DNA from: Halicephalobus mephisto
Lineage: Eukaryota; Nematoda; Chromadorea; Rhabditida; Panagrolaimidae
DNA length: 64,000 nucleotides
NCBI GenBank assembly: GCA_009193035.1
Contig: SWDT01000122.1
Span: 62,001-126,000 of the forward strand
Direction of reading: 5' to 3'
Shown here one piece after another: positions 29,365 through 42,500 of the stretch; the first letter of the stretch is position 1; each line of letters begins with the position of its first letter. A model generated the notes under the pieces. That model was given only the letters and a program-made list of their open reading frames with translations. It searched no databases and was not told the origin of the DNA. The translations under genes were made by a program, and so were the position numbers.

Positions 29365-30290
29365 TCAAAATTCGAACATTTCCTTGGGAGGATAAAGGTG
29401 CTTTCTCTCCTCGACTCGCTTCTCAAGGCCGGGAAGACCGAAGACCTTCTCGCGATGCTTCAGGAGTCCTCCGAGGATGTCATCGTCGTTCGTTTTTCTC
29501 CAATGAATATAACTGTCTACCATATCCGCGAGGAAGAAATCCAACCAGGTAGGTTTATCCCCGACCATCCAGCCAGTTCCGTTCTTCTCTAACTGCTTAT
29601 TAAAATCCGGAATAACTCTCTCGTGGAAGAATTTCTGAGCATCATCAAAGTACTCCTGAATCAGTTCTCTTTGTTTCTTCTGGAAAATAGCAATGAAGAA
29701 AACAACAAGCTTCGACATATAATCTTGAAGATGGTCTCCATAAGCATCACAGAGAGCTCGGTCTTCGAGGGAGTCAGGGACAGCTCCATGTTTATTCGCG
29801 AGATAACGGTAAATAGCCAAGGTTTGAGGAAGGACAAGTTTGTCATCGTCAACGTAGAGGACAGGAACCTGACCGAAAGGAGTTGCTGAAAATCAAATTT
29901 ATATAAAATTCATATATCAAACTAAATCAGAAAATCTTAAAAATTCATTTTTAAATAAAATCGATATATCAAACTAGATGATAAATTAAATTTCGAAAAC
30001 TTCATAACTTATGTTCCTAAATTTTTGTTTGAAAATCCGCAAAATAATTATAATTTTTATACTTTTGGAAAGGTCAATGATATTCAAACAATCGAGATTT
30101 TAAATTTCGTCATTAAGGATTTAAAAATATTGATGAATTTTGTAAAATTAAACTTACTCGGTTTGACAGTTGGCCATTCGTCATGTTCGAAAGTTTTGTT
30201 TTCGAAGGGAACCTTCAAGTAGTCCAGCATCAGTCTGATGCCTCCGGCACGGCCGTTGGCCTTCATGTAAAGGAGAACGTACTTGACCAT
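29365..30290 (-). CDS. glutathione S-transferase, sigma-like (GST-G)
   Basis: Exons are 30158-30290 and 29365-29885 (654 nt, 217 aa). The start is MVKYVLLYMKANGRAGG with Tyr8 and EWPTVKP. Exon 2 has GQVPVL, PQTLAIYRYL, VVFFIAIFQKKQRELIQEYF, GTGWMVGDKPTWLDFFLADM and ends HLYPPKEMFEF. It is the promoter-most member of the array. In the helical domain it is closest to GST-A and B (HERVIPDF and EEF-type ends), and its intron is more than 80 percent similar by eye to those of A and B (the CGAGATTTTAAATTTCGTCA segment is shared), so A, B and G form a subgroup distinct from C, D, E and F. A TTTTTAG acceptor lies 5 nt before the ATG. The TCACA-N7-TGTGA element is at 30502-30518, about 210 nt upstream. 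Confidence 0.93.
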
Positions 30291-30479
30291 TTTATCTAAA
30301 AATAAAAAATATAGTATTTATGTAAAAATTTAGAAAAAGTTATCTATAAATTAAAAAATATCCAATTTTTATAAAACATTTTATTCTTTCTTAAAAAACT
30401 ATTTTTTTTATAAAATTTAACTCTCAATTTTGATTCAACTGATTTTATTGAAAAATTTCTGTGTATTTTTTCAGTTTAA

Positions 30480-30570
30480 ACAGACGAGTTATTCGGCCAA
30501 ATCACATCGAAGTTGTGACTTTGCTATGTCCGAAAAAAATTCGTTTTCATTACAACAGAACCTGGACTAG
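30480..30570 (-). promoter_or_regulatory. GST-G upstream element
   Basis: TCACATCGAAGTTGTGA (30502-30518) is followed by ACTTTGCTATGTCCG, the same arrangement as upstream of GST-C, D and F. Just beyond, GAACCTGGACTAGAAAGGAC resembles part of the LTR at 63772. Confidence 0.5.
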
Positions 30571-30649
30571 AAAGGACTTAAAAAGATAACCTGAATATTA
30601 AAGAAGGTAAAATATTGTATTTTATAAGTAAAACTCTTGATTGTCGTGA

Positions 30650-31115
30650 ACGGAAAAAATATAAGAGGAAGAAAATATAAAAAGAAAAAATATAAAAAAA
30701 ACATAAGATGGAAGAAATATAAAACATAAGATAAATTGCTAATTATGTGTGGAAATCGGGTTTTGGGATTGGACTTAGACATCTAGAACATGGTGATAAC
30801 AACACTATGAAAGATTTTTGAATACTGTAATTGGTTTAATATTTTTTTATATTTCCATGAACGGCGGAAATATAAGAGGATAAAATATAAAAGCGGACAA
30901 ACTATAAGATCGAAAATATAAGATGGGGATAGTAAGTTCCTGTTGCTTTTTTTAGGCTGGATTTAGGCTTGGGCAAATCCAGGTATGGATACAGAAATGT
31001 CTTTAAAGAGTAAAGAAAGCATATTTTCGATCTTATATTTTATCCATTCTTATATTTTGTCTTCTTATATTTCATCCTAATGCCTATATTTCTTCCACTC
31101 TTATATTTTGTCCTA
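30650..31115. mobile_element. foldback elements with ATATAAGA arms (two, adjacent)
   Basis: The core ACATCTAGAACATGGTGATAA at about 30780 is the inverse of the core at 9.8-10.1 kb. Arms are ATATAAGAGGAAGAAAATAT and TTTTTTATATTTCC. The second hairpin at 30865-31110 pairs CGAAAATATAAGAT with ATCTTATATTTT. Confidence 0.65.
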
Positions 31116-31500
31116 CTGCCTTTGATTATATTGTAAAAAATATGACAATTGTATTTTTGTTTTATTATTAAGTGAAGATTATTATTGCACTTTTATTTTC
31201 TATTTTAACAATCTTGAAGAAACTAGTCATAAAAATCACGGACGATGTATAGTGTAGTGGTCGCAAAATAGGAGCTCATTATCGAAGTGCTAATAACTAT
31301 AGATAAAAACAATATTTGGACGCGATAACAAGGGTCAAATTTTGATGTTGGAAAAAAATCGTTTCTGTAATTGAAGAACTTTTCAAGGGATAAAATTCCG
31401 AAAAATAAAACATTTGATCTTTTGGATAAAATATAGATGAATTTGTTTCCTTTTTCGGTGATTGAAAAAAACAAAAATCATTCAATTTTTAGCTTATGCG
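31116..31500. other. non-coding
   Basis: Unique AT-rich sequence. The overlapping minus-strand frames of 62 and 83 codons show no motif or codon pattern that supports a gene. Confidence 0.35.
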
Positions 31501-32140
31501 GTTGACATGTGGAAATTATTGAATTTGAATATAAATTTCTTTCTAACTACGATAAATACACTATATTAGAAATCCTGAAAAAGTTAATTGTGACTTTTAT
31601 ATATAAATAAATCAAAAAAGCAATTCTGAAAGACAAAATATCCTAAAAATTGCAACATATGGTTCATATATGAAAATTACTGAATTTCATCATAGATCTC
31701 TTTCTTAAAATAAATAAACTATATTGAGCTTTATAAGTAAGTTGATTGTGGTTTTGATATATAAACAAATTCAAAAAGAAATTCAAAAAGAAATCCTAAA
31801 AGATATAAGACCCTAAAAATTGCAACATATGGTTCATATATGAAAATTATTGAATTTGAATATAGATCTCTTTCTAAAAAAAATAAATAAACTATATTGA
31901 GCTTTATAAGTAAGTTGATTGTGGTTTTGATATATAAACAAATTCAAAAAAATCCTAAAAAATATAAGACCCTAAAAATTACAACTTCAAGGGTGTATAA
32001 GTTGGAATCATCGAATTCGCTTGTAGATTTTCTAAGCATGGTAAATAAATTATGTTAGAAACTCAGGAAATTGATCATAACATCGATATAAATACTTCAA
32101 ATGGAAAAATCCTAAAAAACACAAGATCCTAAAAATTACA
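31500..32140. repeat. about 155-170 bp tandem repeat, four degenerate copies
   Basis: Units carry TGGTTCATATATGAAAATTA, then AAATAAACTATATTGAGC, then GTTGATTGTGGTTTTGATAT, then AAGACCCTAAAAATTGCAAC. Confidence 0.7.
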
Positions 32141-32580
32141 ACTTATATTAGCTTTATGTATTAAAACCATTAAATTCACCCATGAACCTAATCCTACATA
32201 CAGTAAATAAAACAAATTCTTAATATTCTGATTTCTATTCAGTGTGATTTAAACGGAAAAATTCTAAAAATAAAATCCTAAATTTGTGATTCATATTTAT
32301 CTCACAAATTAAATCGATTTCATATATGAACTCGTTTCATCTGCGAAATATAGATTATGCAGATTATTAAAATACAATCATTAGAGCCTAATTATCGCGG
32401 ATCTCGAAGTGGCCTATAGTTACCCCTTAGGGCTCAATTAACAGCAATTTTCGATAAGTTTATATAAATAAAAATATCTCCAATAAAAGTAAAAAACAAG
32501 GAAAATAATAAAAATCACGGAATTACACACATTGATCGTTATTTTTGAATTATAATATTTTTGACACTAATTCACACTAA
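32141..32580. other. non-coding with a GC-richer patch at 32385-32455
   Basis: ATCGCGGATCTCGAAGTGGC and CCCCTTAGGGCTCAATT stand out from the AT background. No frame or RNA fold is evident. Confidence 0.3.
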
Positions 32581-33235
32581 TGAATGAACCAAATCATGAT
32601 TTTCAGGGACTTTCGTGGCGAGAGTTAATTTTATTGTTTTTGAATCCTTTTTCCTACAACTTCCATTTACACTAAAAAAAGTTATTATGATTTCTAGGAA
32701 CTTTCGTGGCGAGAATTTACTTTATTTTCTTCCAATTCTTTTTTCTTACAACTTCCATTTATATTAACAAGACTTGCCATGATTTTCAGGGACTTTCGTG
32801 ACGAGAATTTTATTTTTTCCCAATTCTTTTTCCTACAACTTCTATTTACACTAACGAGACTTGCCATGATTTTCAGGGACTTTCGTGGCGAGAATTTTAT
32901 TTTTTCCCAATTCTTTTTCCTACAACTTCCATTTATACTAACAAAAGTTATTATGATTTTCAGGTACTTTCGTGGTGAGAATTTACTTTATTTTTTCCTA
33001 CAACTTCCATTTATACTAACGAGACTTGCCATGATTTTCAGAAGACTTTTATTCCAAGAATCTATTTCATTTTTTGTATTGTATTTTATGTACCTCAGCA
33101 CAAAATCCATCTTTTCATAACTTTCAAAAACTTCTCATTCCAAAAATCAATTTAATTTTTTACAGTTTTCATTCTTATTGACAAAAACCACTTTGCCGTA
33201 ATCCCAGGAACTTTCGTCTCGAGAATTAATTCCAT
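32580..33235. repeat. about 90-bp repeat downstream of the spectrin gene
   Basis: Six or seven units carry GGGACTTTCGTGGCGAGAA, then a T-rich run, then CCTACAACTTCCATTTATAC, then TTGCCATGATTTTCA. The 113-codon plus-strand frame at 32779-33120 is this repeat. The unit ends each time with TTTTCAG, which looks like a splice acceptor. Confidence 0.8.
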
Positions 33236-33483
33236 TATTTTTACCACGCTGAAATTCACAAAAAAAAGTAATTTTTAACTTTTCAAAATTCGATTTTTAA
33301 AAATTTTCTTTAACCTCCAGATCTCCCTTAAAATTAACAATTTCTTCTTCAATAATTAATCCTTTTATCTCAAAAAAAATCTGCAAAAAAAGAAACTCAT
33401 AACTTAAAACAAAAAAACAAAATAAAATTATCGTTTCGAATGGCCGCATGTTATCTGATATTCCAAAAAGTTAAATCTTCGGT

Positions 33484-33545
33484 TTACTTTGAGGACTTAG
33501 AACCTCTTTTAAAAATAGCACTTAATCCACGACGTTCTAAAATTA

Positions 33546-33585
<40 letters not shown>

Positions 33586-36500
33586 TAAATTTACTTACTT
33601 TTAACGGAATCAGTGTCGTCAAAGTCGGAGGAATTCTGATGGTGAAGGCGCTCTGATCCTTCGACTGAAGATCTGACTTCGTATTCTGTATAAGCAAGAG
33701 TGTTCTAAAAATCCCATGATTAATCGAATTTCTAAAACCAAAAATTCTCAAAAACCAAAAATTCTTAAAAATCCCATAATTAATAATCGAATTTCTAAAA
33801 CCAAAAATACCTTTAAAAATCCCAAAATTTCTTAAGTAATTTTAAAACCAAAAATTCTTAAAAAATACCTTTAAAAATTCCAAAATTTCTTAAATAATTT
33901 TAATAAAAAACTAAACTTTTCTAATTTCAATAATAATAAAAAACAAACCGAAACATAAGCTCCTCGATTAGCATCAGAAGAGCATCTACTATCCAATGTG
34001 TTACTTCGTCGTTCATGACTCGATAGGCTCGTTGTCGACTGATGTTCCAAAGTTCTACTTCTCATGTCCTCCTCTGGACGTGGAGGAGGATTATGCAATG
34101 GAACATCATCAGGGTTCTAAAAAAGTATTTTTTCAAATCAAAAACTTAAAATTTAAAAAAAATTAAAAATATAAAAATTAATAAAAATTTCTAAATATAA
34201 ATTCTTTAAAACTTTCAAAAATAAAAAAATTAATAAAAATCTCTAAATAAAATTTAAAATACAAAAAATTAATAAAAATCTCAATATAAAATTTCGTAAA
34301 AATTAAAAATAAAGAAATTAATAAAAATCTCTAAATAAAAAAATAAAAAACTTAAAAATATAAAAATTAATAAAAATTAAAAACTAAAAATATAAAATTT
34401 CATATAAAAATCAAAACAAACCTCATTATAACTTTTTAGTTGATTTTTTGGTTCCAATTTTGCATGAAAATCAATTTTTTCAACCCATTCAATCATTTTC
34501 TGATAATTCAATTTTTGATTAACTTCTTTTTTGTCAGACAAATTATCACAACAAGCAAAATAATAAACCGCTCCATCTTGAGTATGAACCGTAAAAGCAT
34601 TCGGTTTCTTTGTCGTAATATCACAACTAGCATTCAATATATAAATCGGTGACGCGTCCGCCATGTTATTCATATATGAATCATAATCTTTAAAGAAACA
34701 CAATAATTGTCCACATAAAATAGTATAATGTCGTTTCCACGATCTCACTGTTGCTCTTTTACCACCACTTTGTAAATCATTTTTCCTTTCCAAATACCTG
34801 CAAAATTAAAATTTCATATATCAAAAATTTAAAATTCTTACCCATTCATATCAATTACCGTCAAATCAATCCCCATATGTCTGTTAGATTTAATCGATTG
34901 CGTTCTTCTCGTCGTAAATCCAGGAGTTTTCCCTGTTCTCGTCAAAGTATCCGCATTACCAGCTAATAATTCACTTGATCTTCTTAAAATTTGAATATCC
35001 CCAATATCCGTCGATGAATTCTGCAATTGTGTTACAGTAGAAATCACAACATTATCCGATCCAGTAGAATTATTTCTATTTCTCGTTCTCGGAAGAGTAG
35101 TCGAAATAACTTCATTCGATGTTTCTTGACTTGGAGTACGTTTAATAACTGAAATTTCTTGAGTTTTTCGTCGTTCTCTTTCTTGTCTTTTTTCTTGAAG
35201 AATTTTCTTTTTTTCTAAGGTCTTAATTTGTTGAGTATCTCTTCTATTTTCAATCTGACTTTCACGACGATTAACTATTTCTTGTTCTCTTGATGTTACT
35301 TTTTTAAATACTTGTTCAATTTTCGTCAATCTTTTAAGCGATTCAAATTGATTTGATTGCGCATCTAGAGTAACTAAGAAATCTTCGAAATTTCTAATCA
35401 TATCTTCTACAGTTTCTACAGAATCCACATTTTTCCAATCTTCTTTTAATAATATTTCTCTTTCAATAAGCCAATTTTCCAAGAAACTAGCTTGATACAT
35501 CCATTGTTGTACATCCAAATTCATATCGTATACTTCTTTTCTTGCATTCCAAATTTCCAACAAATCTCTAAATCCATTTTCCAAATCTTCTATCTTATAT
35601 CCTATTTCTGTACTTAATGAATTTCCATTTGCAATCATTTTCCTTCCTTCCAAAATAAATCCATCTTTTTGTGGTTCTCTCGTCATTATTTCTGCTTTAT
35701 ATTCATCATGTCTTACTCCTAATCCTTCACAACCAACTAAATCTCTAGGAAGAATTTCCCCAATAATCGACGATTCCATTTGTCTTATCCAAGCCATTAA
35801 ATCTCTATAATCTTGAAAATATGCTTGATTATTTTGAGCTTGTGTTAATCTATCTTGGAATTTCCTTGCTTCATCTTTTATGTCTTTTAATTGTTCTTCA
35901 AGTTCAAGTCTTCTAACTTCCAAATGTTCTTGAGTTCTTGGAAATAATTGAATCATCCGATCTGCTTCTTTACATAATTCATTTACTTGTTTTTCTACAA
36001 CAAACAATCCCCTGAGGAATTCTTCATGTGTTTGAGCAAATTTCTTCACAGAAGCCAAATCAATAATTGTTAAATCTTCACTTTGTAATGATAAAATTTG
36101 TGCTTCTTTTTCACCTAATCTATTCAACATTTCGTCCGCTTCTTGATCAAATATATGAATATTTTTCGCATCAATTAAAGCTTGTTGTTGTTCATTTGCT
36201 GTTTGATTAACTTGTCTCCATAAATCTTGTAATTCTCCACCTAGAGCTCTTATACTTGAACTAAACGGATTTCCTGATCTTAAAAGTTCTTCTTGAATTT
36301 TTCCAATTGTATGTACTCTTTCACCAGCACTACTTAATTCTCTATGAACTTGATCAAATTCTTCAATTAATTTTTGACATTCTTCCAAATCTCTACCGTA
36401 ATCATCTCTCATTGCTAATCTTTGTTTTTCTTTTAACCATACAGTAATATCATCAACTTGTCTGACAAAACTGTAATATCGACTTGCATCTCCTAATCTT

Positions 36501-39500
36501 GTTTTTCTATTTTTACATTCATCTTGGAGATTTTTATACAGTTCTTCCAATTGAGCTTGCATTGTTGTTAATTGAGTAGCATCGAAATGATTACTTTTAA
36601 CTAGATTTTCCGAAATTTCTCTTAATTTTTTAACTTCTTTTTCAAATTTATTTAATTCTTCTTCTAATATTAGTAATCTTCTAAGATGAGCATCTGCTGT
36701 AACTTGATTATGTCCTAATTCTTGATTACAAACTTTTGGTAATCTTTCTTTCAACCATCCAATTGCTTCACCTGCTTCTGTGTAATATTTTTGACTTTCA
36801 AGACTTTCTTCTAATTTTTTTCTTCTTTCTTTAGCTAATATTTGAACAATATCGTATTTTTCTCTCAATTCAGTCAAAATTCCTTCAATATCTTTCGCTG
36901 CAAAATGTCCGTTATTTTTCATACTGTAACCATTTAATTTAATATGATTAATTGTTGATTCTCTAGATTTAATTTCTTCTTCCAAAATTCCGTGTTTTTT
37001 ATTTAATGATTGTGCAAGATGTAATGTTGTACCGTAATCCGTACTTTTCAATTGAGGAATTATTTCTCTTAACCAATCAATTTGTTCCAAAGCTTCATTA
37101 TTCCATTGGAAAAATTTCAATGAATCTTTTAAATTTTCTTTTCTTATTTGACATGGTTCTGTTAAACTTTCATAACGTTGATGTAATCTGTCACTTTGTT
37201 CAATTAATTCTGAAATATTTTCAAATCCACTTTTATTCATTTTATTCGTTTTTTCAACTGTTTCAATAATAAGTGGTTTTTTAGCAATAACTTCTGCTTG
37301 TAATTCATCATGTTTTTTAATTAATTTTTCAACAGATTGTGTATCTTTCCCGTGATCATCACTTGATAAAATATGTTCAATACCATCTAACCATTTGTCA
37401 ATTTCGTCCAATTTTCTACTAAGTTGATAAGCTTCATATGATTCTTTTAATAATTTTGTTTTTCTTGCTGATTTAGCTTTCAATTCTTTCCATCCAGCTA
37501 TAACTTCATTTAATTGCATTTTTACTCTATCTTTTTCAAAGTGATTTGTTTTAATAAGTTTTTCTCCTGTTTTTTTAATTTCTTCTACTCTTGATTCATT
37601 AGCTTCCAATTCTGCTTCACTAGCAAGTTGTTTTTGAAGTTTCGATCTCAGATTAGTTGGATCTATATAATCATCATCATAAGCTAATTGAAGTCTAGAA
37701 TTCATCCAAGTAATTAATTCTCCACATGATTTAATAAAATCATGTAATTCTCTTGAATCTTCTAATTTTTTTCTTTTTAATTGACAATTTTCCAATAATA
37801 TTGAATATCTAGCTAATACTTCATCATATTTAATTCTAACTTGTTCCGTTTCTGAATCTCTTATTTCATCCAAAATAACAGAATCTGTTTTAAGTTGATC
37901 TATTTTATCTTTTCCTTGATTTTTAATAGTTTTTTCAAAAGCATCATGTTTTTTAATCAATGAATCCACTGCATCAATAGAATCCCCAGCATCGTATTGA
38001 TTAATAACTGCTTCTTTAGATGCAATCCACGATTCAGCTAAAATAACTTGAGCATTTAAAATTTGTAATTTTAATAATTTTCCTAATGTAACTTTTTCAC
38101 TTTCCCATGTTTGTCTAATTTGATGTTCTATATTTTGTAATCTTCTATGAGCTCTATTAATTTCAGCTTTATGATCTGGTTGTTGAATTGCTATTTCTTG
38201 TCCATATTCACTCAATTTTTTTAATTCTTGTTCATGTCCATCTATTTCTATTTTTTTTTCATCATGTGATGCAATTAATCCTTCTGCATCTGCTACCGAT
38301 CTTGGTCTAATATATGACGTCATCTTATTTCTAATACCATTTGCCCAAGATTCTGCTTTTTTAACAGCATCAAAATATTTATGAAGATTAAAAGATTGTT
38401 CTAATTTTTGTCTTCTTTCAAAAGCTAATTCTGCAAGATGTTTCCAAGATTCTTCCAAAGTTTTTAAAGATTTAATAATTGTATCTCTTAATGGAGGATT
38501 AGAATTTAATAATTCTTTAGCATCCAAATCATGAGTATTCAATTTTTTATGAATTGCAGACATGTCTCTTTCTGTTGCATCTTGTTTCCTAATCAATGCT
38601 TCTACAGTATGCAAATCTTTTCCATAATCATCACTAGATAACAATGCTGCTTTTTCGTAAATCCTTGTGTTAGTTTCATCCACATCTCTGTTAAATCTAT
38701 GAACTGTCAATGCAGCTTCCAGATTATTTTTATAAACATCTATTTTTCCTTTCAATAATGACCAAGATTCATTTAATTCTTTTAATTTTTCTTTTATTTC
38801 ATCTGCAGAATCAGATCCTTGATAAATCAATTTTTGTCCAAGTTTATTGACATCATTCAATGTTCTATCATCTACAGATTGATCTGAATTTTTTCCTTTT
38901 AATCTATCTAATAACGATTGACAATGTTCCAAATCATTTCCCATATCATTAGCATTTAATAATAATTGTTTATCTCTTATCCATGTGTGAATTCTTTCAA
39001 CCATTTGATTAAATTCAAACAAATCTCTTGCTTCATCTAATGCCATTGCTAATTGTTTCGAAACTATTAATAATTCATCCCATTTAGCAAGTACATTACT
39101 ACCTTTTTGATCTAAATCTCTCGATAAACCAGATCCTCTTCTTAAATTAATCAAATAATTTCTAATTCTTTCTATTCTCGGTTTATTTGCATTAACTTCA
39201 ATTTCTAATGCTTGTTGACGTTTTAAATTTTCCAATTTTTCTTCTAATGACATTGATTTTGATTGATTTTTTAACTGTGATTTTAATCTTTTTAATTTTT
39301 CTCCAATCCATTGATCCAAATCCATCAAATCATCCACAAATTTCGCTTGTTCCAATGCTGCTTGTAATTTTCTATAAACATCATTATGATGAATTTTACA
39401 TTCATCCAGAGCTGAATGTACATGTCTCAAATTTGCTTCAATCCTTGAAATTTCCATATGTTTTTGTTTAATTAAATGATGTCCTGCATCATCTAAAAGA

Positions 39501-42500
39501 GAAACTCTTTCTTCCAATTGTCCTAGAACTTTTGTAAATGTTTCAAATTGTCTCAATTCAGATTCTACTGCTTCTACAGTATTACCTATTTCAATTGATT
39601 TCAATGTTGTTTCTCTTGCAGTAATTGCAGCAATAGTCAATTTCACATCTCTTCCAAAAGCATGATATTGTACAACTTGATGAAGATATTTTTCTCTTAA
39701 TTCCCATTCATTTTTAACATGTTCATAAGCATCTAATACTTGATTTAATTTATTTTCTATTTCTTTTTTAGCATAGTGTTTTTGTTCCAAAAGTTTTGCT
39801 GCATTTTGTTGAATTTCTACAAATTCATTTTCTCTAGCATCTATTTCCAATTTCAATCTTGAATGTTCTTTTCTCATCCATTCTGCTGTTTGTAAATCAT
39901 TTATAACTCTTTCATTATCTGATCTCATTTCAGCATTTGCTTGATCTGTCCATGAAATAAAATCTCTTGCTTTAGCTAAAAATCTTTGTAAATCATAACT
40001 AGCTATCAACAATCCATGTCTTCCTGCTGTTGTTCGTTCTAATTCATCCCATAATTCCGCAAGAATTTTCATTTGTTCATTTATATGTTCTGCATTAGGA
40101 CCTGGATATTCTGTTTTTAATCTTCCACCTTCTTCAATAAGTTTTTGAAGTTGTTCATGAAGTTGTTTAACTTCATTACAAAAAACTTCATGTTTAAGAC
40201 ACAAATTATGAGCTTGTTTTGTATCTTTTCCTAATTCCATAGACATATTTTGTTTTTTTTCTTTTAATCTATCCATCATTTCAGCTACATCTCTGTTAAA
40301 TTTATGTAATTCTTCAGCAACATCCAATTTTTTTCCTCTACTTTCCATATAATCAAGTAACAATGTCCAAACAGATCTTAATTTTTCTTGTCTTTTCAGG
40401 ATATCTCTTGCATAAGGTTTAGCTTTAACAACCAAATCATTGGCCATTTTTTCACATTGAACAAATCTATCACTTCCAGCTCTGACATTTTGTCTAAATT
40501 CTTCAAATTTAGTTTTCAAATCTTGTAAATGTTCATAATCTTGACCGTAATCCTCACACATAGCTGTTTGAAGTTGTTCATTTATCCATAATTCTAGTTC
40601 TTGACTTTCATGATTGTAATTACATAAATCAATATAATTTTCCATTTCTGTTTTCTTTTCTATCACAAAGTTTTCCAAATCTTTAAAATCAGATTCAAGC
40701 TTAGTTTGTTTCGATTCGAATAAATTACTGTCTCCTGCAGTTGCCAGTTTTCTCGCTGTGATTCCGAGTTTCGTGATTGAATCCTTATAAACAGTCATAT
40801 CTTGTTGAAGAGATTTCAAAACAGACAACATTTTTTGAGCTTTTAATTCATCCATATTTTCTGTATTATTAATAATCATATTTCGTTTTTCCAAAATCCA
40901 ATTTTCAATTTCACCTACTTCAAACAAGTATTGTTCTCTTTCTTCTGCCCATTTAAGATTATTTCTTCTATGATATACAGAATTCTCAAGTCCTTTCCAT
41001 GCATTATCCAATTCCGAACATTTGGCTTTAATATGTGGTGTCGACATATGGTTAGCTCTAACTAATCTATCACCATTTTTCAATATTTCTTTAACTACAG
41101 GTTCATGTGTAATTATTTCTTTTTCTAATTGTTCATGTTTTTTCAACATTGATACTGCTTCTGTCAAACTTCTAGGAACAATTTGACTATCCGAAATTTG
41201 TCTTTTTTCTTCAATCCAATGTAATTCAACATCAGCATCAAATTCTAATTGATGCCATTTTAATAATTCTTCCAACATTGCTCTTCTATTTTCTACAGGA
41301 TCATGAAGACTATTAAATCTATTAATTAATTCATCAACATTTTCAAGAATTTTTTTACTATCATAGTGTCCACGTTTTCCCAAATCTTGTGCTTTTTTAC
41401 TAATTTCTGTTATCTTATTTTCCACAATATTAATATCTTGATCAAGATTACTTTTTTTCTGAATTAATTCTTTCACTGATCTTAAATCATTTCCTTGTTC
41501 ATTTTGAGCCAATTGACGTTCAATATCATCTAATCTCAAATTAGCATCATCTATAGCTCTGATGATATTTTTCCTATCTGCTGCTTGATCAAGTTTCATT
41601 GATTTATCTTTAACAAGATCATTTAATTCTTTCCATCCTTTATTTAATCTATCCAAAATTCCTTCAATATTCCTCGATTCATAGTGTTTTCTATTAATCA
41701 ATTCATCTCCTTGATTATTAACTCTTTTCAATTGTCCTTCATTAGCTTGAACTTCAGCAACAAAAGCTTGATGTTTTCTCAATGCTCTATCTAATCCAAT
41801 TCCATCCATAAACGAAAAATCCGATGCAATCCTTTTTTTCTCTCTAATCCAATTTGCTAATTCTTCTGCATCACGTTTAAATTCCTGATATATCAAAGCT
41901 TCATCCAATTGACCTCGTCTTTTATTTGCAGCAACAAATACTGCTCTTCTTCTAGCCAATACTTCATTTCTTCTTTTATTTATGTAATCTGCATTTTGAT
42001 GTTCTGCATGAATAAGTTTATCTGCCGTGTCTGAAAACACTTTCAATCTATCTTCTTGTGCAGTTAATTTAGATTCAAAATCAGCATGAGCTTTTAGAAG
42101 ATTTTCCACTCCTTCAACCGAATTTCCCAAGTTTCCAATTTCCAAAAATGCTTCATGTCCTTTCGTCAATGCATCAATCCTATCCGCTTCTCTATTAAAC
42201 GTTTGTAAATCAAATAATTGTTGATATTCATGATATTTTCCATTCCATGCATCTTCTAAATTTTTTTTAGCTTCATTAACTTGTTTTAATTTTTCTGACA
42301 CATGTTTCAAATTTGGATTTTTCTTAAGTAATCTATTACCAAGTTCATTAACATAATCCATTTCATAATCTTTCGCTGCTATTTCATCTCTTAATTGTAG
42401 ATGATTTTGAAGTAAATCTTCTGCTCCAATCCCACCTAATGGTTCATTAATTATTTTTTGTTTAGTTCTATTAATCCATTCAAGCAAATTTTTCGCTGCT

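Noticed and set aside
32779..33120. 113-codon plus-strand frame with IFRDFRDENFIF repeats
   Set aside because: It is the 90-bp tandem repeat, whose unit length happens to preserve frame.
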